A DNA stretch of 64,000 nucleotides from Flavobacterium gelidilacus DSM 15343 (lineage in GTDB: Bacteria; Bacteroidota; Bacteroidia; Flavobacteriales; Flavobacteriaceae), in contig NZ_AUGN01000004.1 of the NCBI RefSeq assembly GCF_000422685.1, positions 186,001 through 250,000 on the forward strand, read 5' to 3'. Positions within the stretch are counted from its first letter, which is position 1, and every line of letters begins with the position of its first letter. A program made the translations under genes and the position numbers. Of the stretch, positions 34,699 through 43,242 are shown one piece after another. The notes under the pieces are model-generated. The model did no database searches, had not been told where the DNA came from, and worked only from the letters and a program-made list of their open reading frames with translations.

Positions 34699-35094
34699 CG
34701 TAAATAAAACCTTTAGTCATAAATAATTACGGTTGTATATTCTTAAAAAATACTTAAAAAATGAAATGCTATTTATGGAAAAGAATCTGTTTTTTTTGTT
34801 GTTTTCTACATAATTAAAAAAATCTTAGTAATATTATTATATAAATAGCTAAAAACCTACAGTAAAACACCTATACATTACCTATACGAAACCGTTGTAA
34901 TTAACGTTTTTGTAAATTTATTAGAAGTTTTTGTAAAATTATAAAGCACTGTTTTTCTTTAGTTTAATGGCTTTTTTAATGTTTTATCAAAAAAAAATTG
35001 TTGTATAGTTTCTATATCAAGAATTATGATATTGATAATTAAATTATGGATATATTTATAATGTCGAAATTAATAACATAAATAAATGAATATT
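34699..35094 (+). promoter_or_regulatory. Long AT-rich promoter region of the glucan locus with two CCTATAC boxes
   Basis: No gene is seen in this stretch. It holds CCTATAC at 34870-34876 and 34881-34887 (11 bp start to start), about 210 nt upstream of the first gene of the locus. The same heptamer is paired 22 bp apart at 39747-39775. I propose these as binding sites for the locus regulator. Confidence 0.45.
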
Positions 35095-36732
35095 ATGAAA
35101 AAAACTACTTTAATTCTATGTGCACTGCTAAGTTTTGGGCTTGCGTTTGCACAGCCAACAACAAATGCACCAGTACCTACTAAGGCTGCTGCAGATGTAA
35201 AATCAGTATTTAGTGATACTTATACTACTATTGCAACAAATTATAATCCAAACTGGGGACAAAGTGGTTTTGCTTCAGTTAATCCTACTTTTGATCCTAC
35301 TGGTGGCGGTACAAACTTTGTTTTAGCTTATCCAAATTTTAATTATCAAGGAACAGAGCTTACTTCTCAAAGTTTATCTAACATGGAGTTCTTACATGTT
35401 GATGTTTGGACAAGTGCTAATCCAGCTAATTCTATTTTACAAGTTAGTCCTATTAATAATGGAACTGGAGCAGGAGAGACTTTAGTAACAATAAATCATA
35501 CTGCAGGTTCTTGGTATAGTGTTGATATTCCAAAAAGTGCCTTTACCGGAATGACTTGGGATTCAGTGTTTCAAATGAAATTTGCTGCTAATGGTGCTGG
35601 AAGTACGGTGCCAATTACTATTTATTTAGATAATATTTACTTCTGGAAAACTCCAGTTGCTGCTGGTTCAGATGCAAATTTAAGTGATTTAAAAGTTGAT
35701 GGAGCAACTATAGCAGGTTTTTCTCCAAACACTATTGCTTACACAAAAGGATTGCCAGCTGGTACTACTGTTGTACCACAGATAACTAGTGTAACTACTA
35801 ATGATACAAACGCAACTCAAGTAACAACTCAAGCAACTGCTATCCCTGGTAGTGCAACTGTTGTAGTAACGTCGCAAAACACTACGGTAACAAAAACATA
35901 TACTGTTAATTATGTAATAGAAGGACCAGCTACAGCTGCACCAACTCCACCAAATAGACCAGTTGCGGACGTTAAATCAATTTTTAGTAACGCTTATGCT
36001 CCAATTGCAGTTCTTAATTATGCTGGAGTAGATGGTCAACCGTCAAATGACAATACCTTTAATACAAGTTGGTGTGGAGCTAATACTTCATTAGTATCTA
36101 TACTTGGTAACGATACAAATAAAATCACAGGTTTAGGTTGTGAAGGTGTAGCTTTTTTAAGCGGTAGATTTGATGCATCATCGTTTACATATTTCCACAT
36201 GGATATTTGGACAGCGACTCCAACTTTAGATAAAAGTTTTAACATTAAATTTTCTAATTGGAATGGTGGAGCTGGTGAAGCAAATGCAATTGAATTTTCA
36301 ACTACTAATGCAAATTTCTTGACTAATCCTAATCCAGGAACATGGATTTCTTTAGATATCCCTTTAACTAATTTTACACCAGTTGTAAATGCTAACAGAA
36401 ATGATTTAGTACAATTTGTTATCACTTCAGATTTAGGAACTGTTTATTATGATAACTTATATTTACATAAAAACACAGTATTGAGTAACTCAAATTTTGA
36501 ATTATCTTTATTTAATGTATACCCTAACCCAACTCAAAATGTATGGAATATTACATCAAAACAAAATATTACTTCAGTGGTTTTATTTGATGTAATGGGT
36601 AAAAAAGTTCAAGAAGTTTTACCAAATAATACAACTATAGAATTAAATGCTGCTGAATTAGCAAATGGAATTTATTTCGCTAATGTTACTTCAGAATTAG
36701 GAACTAAGGTTATTAAGTTAATCAAAAACTAA
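35095..36732 (+). CDS. T9SS-exported multidomain protein, probable beta-glucan binding
   Basis: The ATG at 35095 starts a clean signal peptide (MKKTTLILCALLSFGLAFAQ), so it is preferred to the ATG nine bases upstream; 545 aa. Domains: a jelly-roll-like module (about 25-185) ending IYLDNIYFW, a cadherin-like beta-sandwich (about 195-285; ANLSDLKVDGATI), a second copy of the module (about 290-470) ending VYYDNLYLHK, and a type-A T9SS sorting domain (about 475-545; FNVYPNPTQN ... LIKN). No catalytic signature is seen. The module recurs in the two lipoproteins downstream, suggesting a carbohydrate-binding function at the cell surface. Confidence 0.75.
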   Translation: MKKTTLILCALLSFGLAFAQPTTNAPVPTKAAADVKSVFSDTYTTIATNYNPNWGQSGFASVNPTFDPTGGGTNFVLAYPNFNYQGTELTSQSLSNMEFLHVDVWTSANPANSILQVSPINNGTGAGETLVTINHTAGSWYSVDIPKSAFTGMTWDSVFQMKFAANGAGSTVPITIYLDNIYFWKTPVAAGSDANLSDLKVDGATIAGFSPNTIAYTKGLPAGTTVVPQITSVTTNDTNATQVTTQATAIPGSATVVVTSQNTTVTKTYTVNYVIEGPATAAPTPPNRPVADVKSIFSNAYAPIAVLNYAGVDGQPSNDNTFNTSWCGANTSLVSILGNDTNKITGLGCEGVAFLSGRFDASSFTYFHMDIWTATPTLDKSFNIKFSNWNGGAGEANAIEFSTTNANFLTNPNPGTWISLDIPLTNFTPVVNANRNDLVQFVITSDLGTVYYDNLYLHKNTVLSNSNFELSLFNVYPNPTQNVWNITSKQNITSVVLFDVMGKKVQEVLPNNTTIELNAAELANGIYFANVTSELGTKVIKLIKN

Positions 36733-36755
36733 TTTTTTAATTCTTTCAAATTATG

Positions 36756-36783
36756 AAAAGACTGTCTGAGAAGACAGTCTTTT
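36756..36783 (+). terminator. Strong intrinsic terminator
   Basis: 12-bp perfect stem (aaaagactgtct / agacagtctttt) closed by a GAGA tetraloop and followed by a T run. It makes the first gene of the locus a separate transcript. Confidence 0.92.
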
Positions 36784-36932
36784 TTTTGTTTATTAGTAAA
36801 TGAGTTGTTCCTTTAACATAAATTTTAATGTCAATAAATTAAATAGAAACACTTGTTAAAAGAGATTTTTTTTTCTTCATATTTATCATAAATCAATTTT
36901 ATTATATATCTTTAAAATTATTTATTAAGACA

Positions 36933-39746
36933 ATGTACATTAAAAATATTCTTTCAAAACTTTCCTTATTACTCTTTTTATTTTCAATATTTTGTTATGG
37001 ACAAGAATTGCCTCCTATAACAAAATATACACAAAGTACTTATCAAGCTGGTATTCAAAACTGGATGATTTCACAAGATGAAAATCATTTTATGTTCTTT
37101 GCAAACAATGAAGGTTTGTTGGAGTTTAATGGTTCAATGTGGACTTTATATCCTTCACCAAATGAAGCAATTATTCGATCAGTAAAATGTATAGAAGATA
37201 AAATTTATACGGGTTCTTATATGGAATTTGGTTATTGGGAAAGACAAAAAAATGGTCAGTTAAAATATAATTCTTTAAGTGAAAAAATAAAAAATAAACT
37301 TGTAGATGATGAACAGTTTTGGGGAATTTTAAATTATGACAATTGGATTCTCTTTCAATCATTACAGAAAATATATGCTTACAATACAAAAACTAAGGAA
37401 TTTTCTATTATTGCTCCTAAAGCCTTTATTTTCAAAGCATATAAAACTTCTGATGGAATTTTCTTTCAAACTAATGATGGTTTATTTGAAATTGAAAAAG
37501 GGAAAAGTAAACTTTTTTTAAATGATCCTATTGTAAAAGATAACAAAATTATTAATCTTATAGAATCAAATGATGGTTTACTGTTGGTTACTCAAATGCA
37601 AGGAATTTTTTCCTATAAAAATGGTCAACTAAACCGATATAGAACTAATGTTGATAATGAATTAAAACAAAGTAGTATATATAATTCTGAAGTTCTAAAC
37701 GATGGAAGTTTTACTTTAGGAACAATTTCAAATGGAATTTACATATTAGATAATAAAGGAGAATTAAAATATAAGATTACTCAAAATGACGGATTGAGCA
37801 ACAATACTGTGCTTTCGCTGTTTGAAGATGTAGACAAAAATTTATGGATTGGTTTAGATAATGGAATTAATTGTATCAATTTACAATCGCCCATAAAAAG
37901 TTATACTGATAATACTGGTGTCATTGGAACAGTCTATACTTCTGCTATTCAAAACGATAAATTATATATTGGAACTAATCAAGGCTTATTTTATAAATCA
38001 ATTAATTCTAATTCAGATTTCACATTTATTCAAGGTACGAAAGGACAAGTATGGTCTTTATTTCTTCATAACGGAACTCTTTTTTGCGGTCATGATTCAG
38101 GGACTTTTGTCATAAATAGCGATAGTGCATCGTTAATTTATAATCAGTCAGGAACTTGGAAATTTGAACCTTTACCTTCTAATAAGAATATTATTCTTCA
38201 AGGTAATTATTTAGGTATTTCAGTACTAGAATTTCAGAATAACAAATGGGTTTTTAAAAATAAAATTAAAGGATTTGATTACTCTTCAAAATATTTTGAA
38301 ATAGTAAAGAACGTTATTTATGTAGGTCATGAATATAAAGGAATCTACAGGTTTGAAGTTAATAAAGAACTAACAGCAAGTTCAAATTTCTTTGAATACA
38401 AGAAACCTCTTAAAGGAAAAAACGCAAGTTTAATTAAATATAATAATCAAATTTATTACGCTTCAAGAGTAGGTGTTTTTAAATTAAATTCAATAAGTAA
38501 AGAGTTTGAAAAAGATTCATTATTAAGTAGTGTTTTTGAAAAAGATGAATATGTAACTGGTAAAATGGTTGTAGATCAATCAAATAACTTATGGTTTTTT
38601 ACAAAGAATTATATTCATTATTTTTCTTCAAGTAAAATGACACACGACTTAAAGAAAAATAGTTTACCTATACCTTCATCATTAACAAACTCGATGCCTG
38701 GTTATGAAAACATTAATCAGATTAGTGATGAAACTTATTTAATAGGTACAACAGATGGTTATTATGTACTTAAAAATAAGGAAATAAAATTCACTAATTA
38801 TAAAGTTTCAATAACTGGAGTTTCAACTAATGTTTTAAATAAAAAATCGGTTAATTCTTCAATTTTAGATGAAGGGAATTTTAATTATGATGATAATAAT
38901 ATAGTTTTTAATTTTACTATTCCAGAATACGATAAATATATAAATGCTGAATATCAATATAAATTAGAAGGAATTCAAAACGAATGGAGCGAATGGAACT
39001 CTAAATCAAATGCAGTTTTTAAAAACTTACCTTCCGGTGATTATGTTTTTAGTGTTCGTGCAAAGATTACTAATTCAATCACAAAGAATATTGCATCTTA
39101 TTCTTTTACTATTAAAAAAGCTTGGTATTTAAGTAATTTTGCTATGTTGTTTTATATTATTTTGTTTTTAATTATAGTGTATTATATCAATAGAGTATAT
39201 TATAATTTTCATGAAAATAAACACGAAAAAATTATTGCAGAAAATAACCTTCTCCTTGAATTAAAAGAATTAGAGAGCGCTCAAGAAATAATGAAAATTA
39301 AAAATGAGCAGTTAAGTGAGACAGTAGATAAGAAAAATAAAGAATTAGCTGTTTCAACCATGAATTTAATTAAGAAAACAGAACTATTAAATATTATAAA
39401 AGAAGACTTAAAAAGTTCAACAGAAGATACATCAAACAGAAGCATAAAATCTATAATTTCGACAATTACAAGAAATGTAAAAGAAGAAGACACTTGGAAT
39501 GTTTTTAAAGAAGCGTTCGATAATGCTGACAAGGATTTTATCAAAAAAGTAAAAGGGCTTCATCCTAGTTTGACTCCAAATGATTTAAGACTTTGTGCCT
39601 ACTTAAGACTAAATTTATCTTCAAAAGAAATAGCTCCTTTAATCAATATTTCTGTAAGAAGTGTAGAGATTAAACGATATCGTTTGCGAAAAAAAATAGA
39701 TTTAACGCATGAACAAGGATTAGTTGAATATATTTTATCAATTTAG
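36933..39746 (+). CDS. One-component membrane sensor: beta-propeller, Y_Y_Y, coiled coil and LuxR-type HTH
   Basis: Protein of 937 aa with a signal peptide (1-24). Regulator-propeller repeats fill about 30-620 (for example NDGLSNNTVLSLFEDVDKN, LWIGLDNGIN). A Y_Y_Y domain (about 630-725; YQYKLEGIQNEWSEW) and one membrane helix (about 730-752) follow. The cytoplasmic part is a coiled coil and a C-terminal HTH (about 876-937; LSSKEIAPLINISVRSVEIKRYRLRKKI). There is no histidine kinase or receiver domain, unlike hybrid two-component regulators of Bacteroides. It probably senses glucan oligosaccharides in the periplasm and switches on the flanking genes. Confidence 0.85.
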   Translation: MYIKNILSKLSLLLFLFSIFCYGQELPPITKYTQSTYQAGIQNWMISQDENHFMFFANNEGLLEFNGSMWTLYPSPNEAIIRSVKCIEDKIYTGSYMEFGYWERQKNGQLKYNSLSEKIKNKLVDDEQFWGILNYDNWILFQSLQKIYAYNTKTKEFSIIAPKAFIFKAYKTSDGIFFQTNDGLFEIEKGKSKLFLNDPIVKDNKIINLIESNDGLLLVTQMQGIFSYKNGQLNRYRTNVDNELKQSSIYNSEVLNDGSFTLGTISNGIYILDNKGELKYKITQNDGLSNNTVLSLFEDVDKNLWIGLDNGINCINLQSPIKSYTDNTGVIGTVYTSAIQNDKLYIGTNQGLFYKSINSNSDFTFIQGTKGQVWSLFLHNGTLFCGHDSGTFVINSDSASLIYNQSGTWKFEPLPSNKNIILQGNYLGISVLEFQNNKWVFKNKIKGFDYSSKYFEIVKNVIYVGHEYKGIYRFEVNKELTASSNFFEYKKPLKGKNASLIKYNNQIYYASRVGVFKLNSISKEFEKDSLLSSVFEKDEYVTGKMVVDQSNNLWFFTKNYIHYFSSSKMTHDLKKNSLPIPSSLTNSMPGYENINQISDETYLIGTTDGYYVLKNKEIKFTNYKVSITGVSTNVLNKKSVNSSILDEGNFNYDDNNIVFNFTIPEYDKYINAEYQYKLEGIQNEWSEWNSKSNAVFKNLPSGDYVFSVRAKITNSITKNIASYSFTIKKAWYLSNFAMLFYIILFLIIVYYINRVYYNFHENKHEKIIAENNLLLELKELESAQEIMKIKNEQLSETVDKKNKELAVSTMNLIKKTELLNIIKEDLKSSTEDTSNRSIKSIISTITRNVKEEDTWNVFKEAFDNADKDFIKKVKGLHPSLTPNDLRLCAYLRLNLSSKEIAPLINISVRSVEIKRYRLRKKIDLTHEQGLVEYILSI

Positions 39747-40099
39747 CCTATACAGTATTTGCTTTTTACCTATACAAGAGTACAACATTGTCAATTTTTA
39801 GACTTTAAAAACCTTTTTAATATTTAAATTAGTTGAATCTTAATTTATTGTTAATAAAGGATTTTTTATGAATTTATGACATTAAAACACTGCATTTATT
39901 GTAATGTATGTTTTTTGTTGTAGTTAATTTTATTTTTTTTACAATTATTAGTTTAATTTTAAAATTCAATAATGCTATTAAAAGGAGTCATTATTTCTGA
40001 AATAGCCATTTTAATTATTTTCAAAATTTTATAGAAGAGATAATAACTATTTTAAACAAATTAAATTTTTACTTTAAACTTTAAACACAAGTATATCAA
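39747..40099 (+). promoter_or_regulatory. 353-bp promoter region of the main glucan operon with two CCTATAC boxes
   Basis: No gene is seen. CCTATAC occurs at 39747-39753, immediately after the regulator stop codon, and at 39769-39775, 22 bp apart. The rest is AT-rich with a long leader before the first ATG at 40100. No TAnnTTTG box stands out, consistent with activator dependence. Confidence 0.45.
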
Positions 40100-43000
40100 A
40101 TGAGAAAAATTATTTTATTACTAATCATCGGATGTTTTTCATCTACAATTTATGCACAAGCGGATAATGTAGTTGTCTTAAATAATGCAGATGGAATGAA
40201 ATTAGTTGTCAATGGAAAAAATCTTATAATTAATGGGATGAATTGGGATTATACTCCAATTGGAACTAATTATTCTTACAGTTTATGGACTCAATCAGAT
40301 GATGTTATTAAAGCAGCTTTAGATGATGAAATGAGTTTGCTAAAAAACATGGGTGTAAATACAATACGTCAATACACAGGAGTGCAGCCAAAATGGATTA
40401 CATATATTTATGATAAATATGGTATTTATACAATGCTTAATCACTCATTTGGAAGGTATGGTTTAACTATTAATGGAACTTGGACTCCTAACACAAATTA
40501 TTCTAATCCAGCAACAAGAGAAATTTTACTCAAAGAAACTAAAGAAATGGTAGAAGAGTACAAAAATACTCGAGGTTTACTATTATTCCTTTTAGGAAAT
40601 GAAAACAACTACGGATTATTTTGGGACGGAGCAGAAACAGAAGACATTCCCTTAGAAGATAGAAAGTCTACGCTTAGAGCAAAAGATATGTATGCACTTT
40701 TCAATGAAGCTGTTGTTGAAATGAAAAAAACAGACAAAAATCACCCAATGGCAATATGTAATGGTGATTTATTATTTTTAGATATTATTGTAGAGGAGTG
40801 TAAAGATATAGATATTTTAGGAACAAATATGTATAGAGGTGTTTCTTTCGGAAATGCTTTTGATGAAGTAAAAAATAAATTAAAAAAACCAATTTTATTT
40901 ACCGAATTTGGTGCAGATGCTTTTAACGCAATTGATAATGCTGAAGATCAAAAATCACAAGCATATTATATGGTTAATAACTGGAAAGAAATATATGAAA
41001 ATGCTGCTGGTTTAGGTAAAGCTAATAATTCATTGGGTGGATTTACATTTCAGTTTAGTGATGGTTGGTGGAAATTTGGACAAACAAAAAATCTAGATGT
41101 TCACGATAACAATGCTTCATGGTCAAATGGTGGGTATCAATCAGATTATAAAGTTGGTGAAAATAACATGAACGAAGAATGGTTTGGAATTTGTGCAAAA
41201 GGGCCAACTAATGCAAGAGGATTATATACTTTATATCCTCGTGCTGCATATTATGCTTTAAAAGAAGCACATTATTTAAACCCTTATGAAAATGGGACTA
41301 CTTTAGAGAGTGTTGATAGATATTTTAGTAATATTCAATTAATGGATGCTGTTTTAAGAGCAAGAGGAGATAAAGCTGCTTTAGGTGGTAATGATTCAGA
41401 TATTTTAAAAATTAGTAATCTAAGAGCTGAATTTACAACATTTAATACTGGAGGAAGTTTAATTACAACTCCAGAAACAGCTGATGATAACAATACAACC
41501 TATCCAAATAAATTAGGATTTGATCACATGCAATCTTACTATGTTGGTGTTGAAGGAAATCCAGCACCTAACATGAAAGCAAATGTGAACGTTAATATAT
41601 TAGGTCATGTTGCAGAAAATCCAATTAATGAAATTTTCTACGAAAACAGAGGAAGACCAATAACAGTTAACACAGATAATGGAAATGTAACTTTAAATGA
41701 TGTAAATAGAGTTCAAGTTTATAATGCAACATATTCTTGGAATGCTAAAGATTTTGAATTAAGAGGGTTTTACAGATCTGGTCACTACCATTGGGGGTAT
41801 GAAGGTGATTTCTTTGCTTTATATTCAGAATCAAATTACGGTCCCAATTTAGATATCTATAATGGAGAAACTTTGGGTTTTGAAATTGATGGAAAAAGAA
41901 GTTTAAACGGATTAAAAGCTGCTTTTGGACCACAACTTTGGTGGGGAGCCAATCCAGCTTACTTATTAAAATATCAAAGAAAATTAGGTGTTTTTGATGC
42001 AGCAATTGTTTATCATGAAGATATCTCGAAAGCATCTGCAGCACTTACATCTATAGCAATTCCACTTCCTAAAACACGTAGAGCTACAATAGCTTTTAAA
42101 ACTAAAGTTTCTGATTTTGGATTTGAATTTGGTGGTATTTGGGGAGGACAACCTTTAAATGGTAGAACTTTTCAATATGCAACTGGAACTTCAGGAAACT
42201 ATACAGTTTATGATGATACAGTAAAATCAAAAGACAATTGGGGAGGAAAAGCAAAAATAACTTTCTCTAGCGGAGCATTCAATGTTTATACTCAAGCAGC
42301 TGTAATGGGACTTGTTGCAAACGGTGGTGCTGATAATACACAAACATTTACAGGATGGAGATTAAAAGATAGTGGAAGTGGAAATCAAGCTAATTTTTTA
42401 GCGGGTTTAACATATGGTATAGGTAATTTCCAAATCGCTCCAAACTTCTTATGGCAAAAACCTTTATTAGATGCAATGCCTAATGATGTAAACTCACCAG
42501 GAAGATTGAGAAACATTCAAGATGATCCTTTTATAGTTAGAGCAAATAGAGAAACAGTTGGTGGTGAATTACTTTTTACTTATGATCCAACTCCAGGAAC
42601 ATGGTTTTATGAATGGGATAATGATAGGTCGGAAGATGCAAAATTTGCTTTTAGTAATGATTTTGTTTTCCGTCATTTGCCTACTACACAAGATGCAGCC
42701 ATTGGTTTTTTAAGCAATCGTTCTTCTTTTGCTTTTGCAAATTCTGCACCTGCACATGATTTATGGGAAAACAATACTCGTATAGTATCTAAGGTTAGTC
42801 CAGAATTAGGTTTAATTGCTAACTTCTATTTTGGAAATGCACAAGCAAATGGAAGCGATACTAGATTAATTGAAAGATTTGGTGGAGATATTAGAGTAAT
42901 TTATAAAAAAGTTAAAGTAATTTCTTCATTAAAAATTAACGATTGGGGTCCTTATGATTATCATAGAGATTTTAACTTAACTTATCCTGTACAATCATCA

Positions 43001-43225
43001 ATAGACATTTCAACTTCAGTTGGAAAACCAGATTGGTTTATTTTACCAGATACTAAAATTGGGATTATGGGAATTTGGAGATCTCTTGATCAATATTCAC
43101 CAAGATACTCTCCTAATTTAGTGGCATCAGAATTTGCTACTTCACCAACTATTAGTCCTGTAGGATTTGGAAATGGTTCAGAATGGGAAATAAGAACTTA
43201 TATTCATATCAATATTGGTAAATAA
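40100..43225 (+). CDS. Fusion of a GH2-like TIM-barrel glycosidase with an outer-membrane beta-barrel
   Basis: Protein of 1041 aa with a signal peptide (1-20, ending TIYAQ). Residues about 30-400 form a clan GH-A TIM barrel: acid/base Glu168 in LLGNEN and nucleophile Glu269 in LFTEFGAD, as in GH2-type glycosidases. Residues about 410-1041 look like a porin-type barrel: many alternating amphipathic strands (FELRGFYRSGHYHWGYEGDF in pieces, GLKAAFGPQLWW, FQIAPNFLWQ, VKVISSLKIND), ending EIRTYIHINIGK. The start of the operon and absence of SusC/SusD suggest it cuts and admits glucan fragments. The barrel is inferred by eye; an alternative is a soluble beta-sandwich array. Confidence 0.72.
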   Translation: MRKIILLLIIGCFSSTIYAQADNVVVLNNADGMKLVVNGKNLIINGMNWDYTPIGTNYSYSLWTQSDDVIKAALDDEMSLLKNMGVNTIRQYTGVQPKWITYIYDKYGIYTMLNHSFGRYGLTINGTWTPNTNYSNPATREILLKETKEMVEEYKNTRGLLLFLLGNENNYGLFWDGAETEDIPLEDRKSTLRAKDMYALFNEAVVEMKKTDKNHPMAICNGDLLFLDIIVEECKDIDILGTNMYRGVSFGNAFDEVKNKLKKPILFTEFGADAFNAIDNAEDQKSQAYYMVNNWKEIYENAAGLGKANNSLGGFTFQFSDGWWKFGQTKNLDVHDNNASWSNGGYQSDYKVGENNMNEEWFGICAKGPTNARGLYTLYPRAAYYALKEAHYLNPYENGTTLESVDRYFSNIQLMDAVLRARGDKAALGGNDSDILKISNLRAEFTTFNTGGSLITTPETADDNNTTYPNKLGFDHMQSYYVGVEGNPAPNMKANVNVNILGHVAENPINEIFYENRGRPITVNTDNGNVTLNDVNRVQVYNATYSWNAKDFELRGFYRSGHYHWGYEGDFFALYSESNYGPNLDIYNGETLGFEIDGKRSLNGLKAAFGPQLWWGANPAYLLKYQRKLGVFDAAIVYHEDISKASAALTSIAIPLPKTRRATIAFKTKVSDFGFEFGGIWGGQPLNGRTFQYATGTSGNYTVYDDTVKSKDNWGGKAKITFSSGAFNVYTQAAVMGLVANGGADNTQTFTGWRLKDSGSGNQANFLAGLTYGIGNFQIAPNFLWQKPLLDAMPNDVNSPGRLRNIQDDPFIVRANRETVGGELLFTYDPTPGTWFYEWDNDRSEDAKFAFSNDFVFRHLPTTQDAAIGFLSNRSSFAFANSAPAHDLWENNTRIVSKVSPELGLIANFYFGNAQANGSDTRLIERFGGDIRVIYKKVKVISSLKINDWGPYDYHRDFNLTYPVQSSIDISTSVGKPDWFILPDTKIGIMGIWRSLDQYSPRYSPNLVASEFATSPTISPVGFGNGSEWEIRTYIHINIGK

Positions 43226-43242
43226 TAAAAAAAAATGAAAAA

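Noticed and set aside
35086..35094. Alternative ATG three codons upstream of the first glucan-locus gene
   Set aside because: The downstream ATG gives a standard MKK signal peptide; the upstream one adds residues that do not improve it.
41745..42044. 99-codon antisense frame within the glycosidase/barrel gene
   Set aside because: It lies wholly inside a clear coding region, has aberrant composition and no promoter box.
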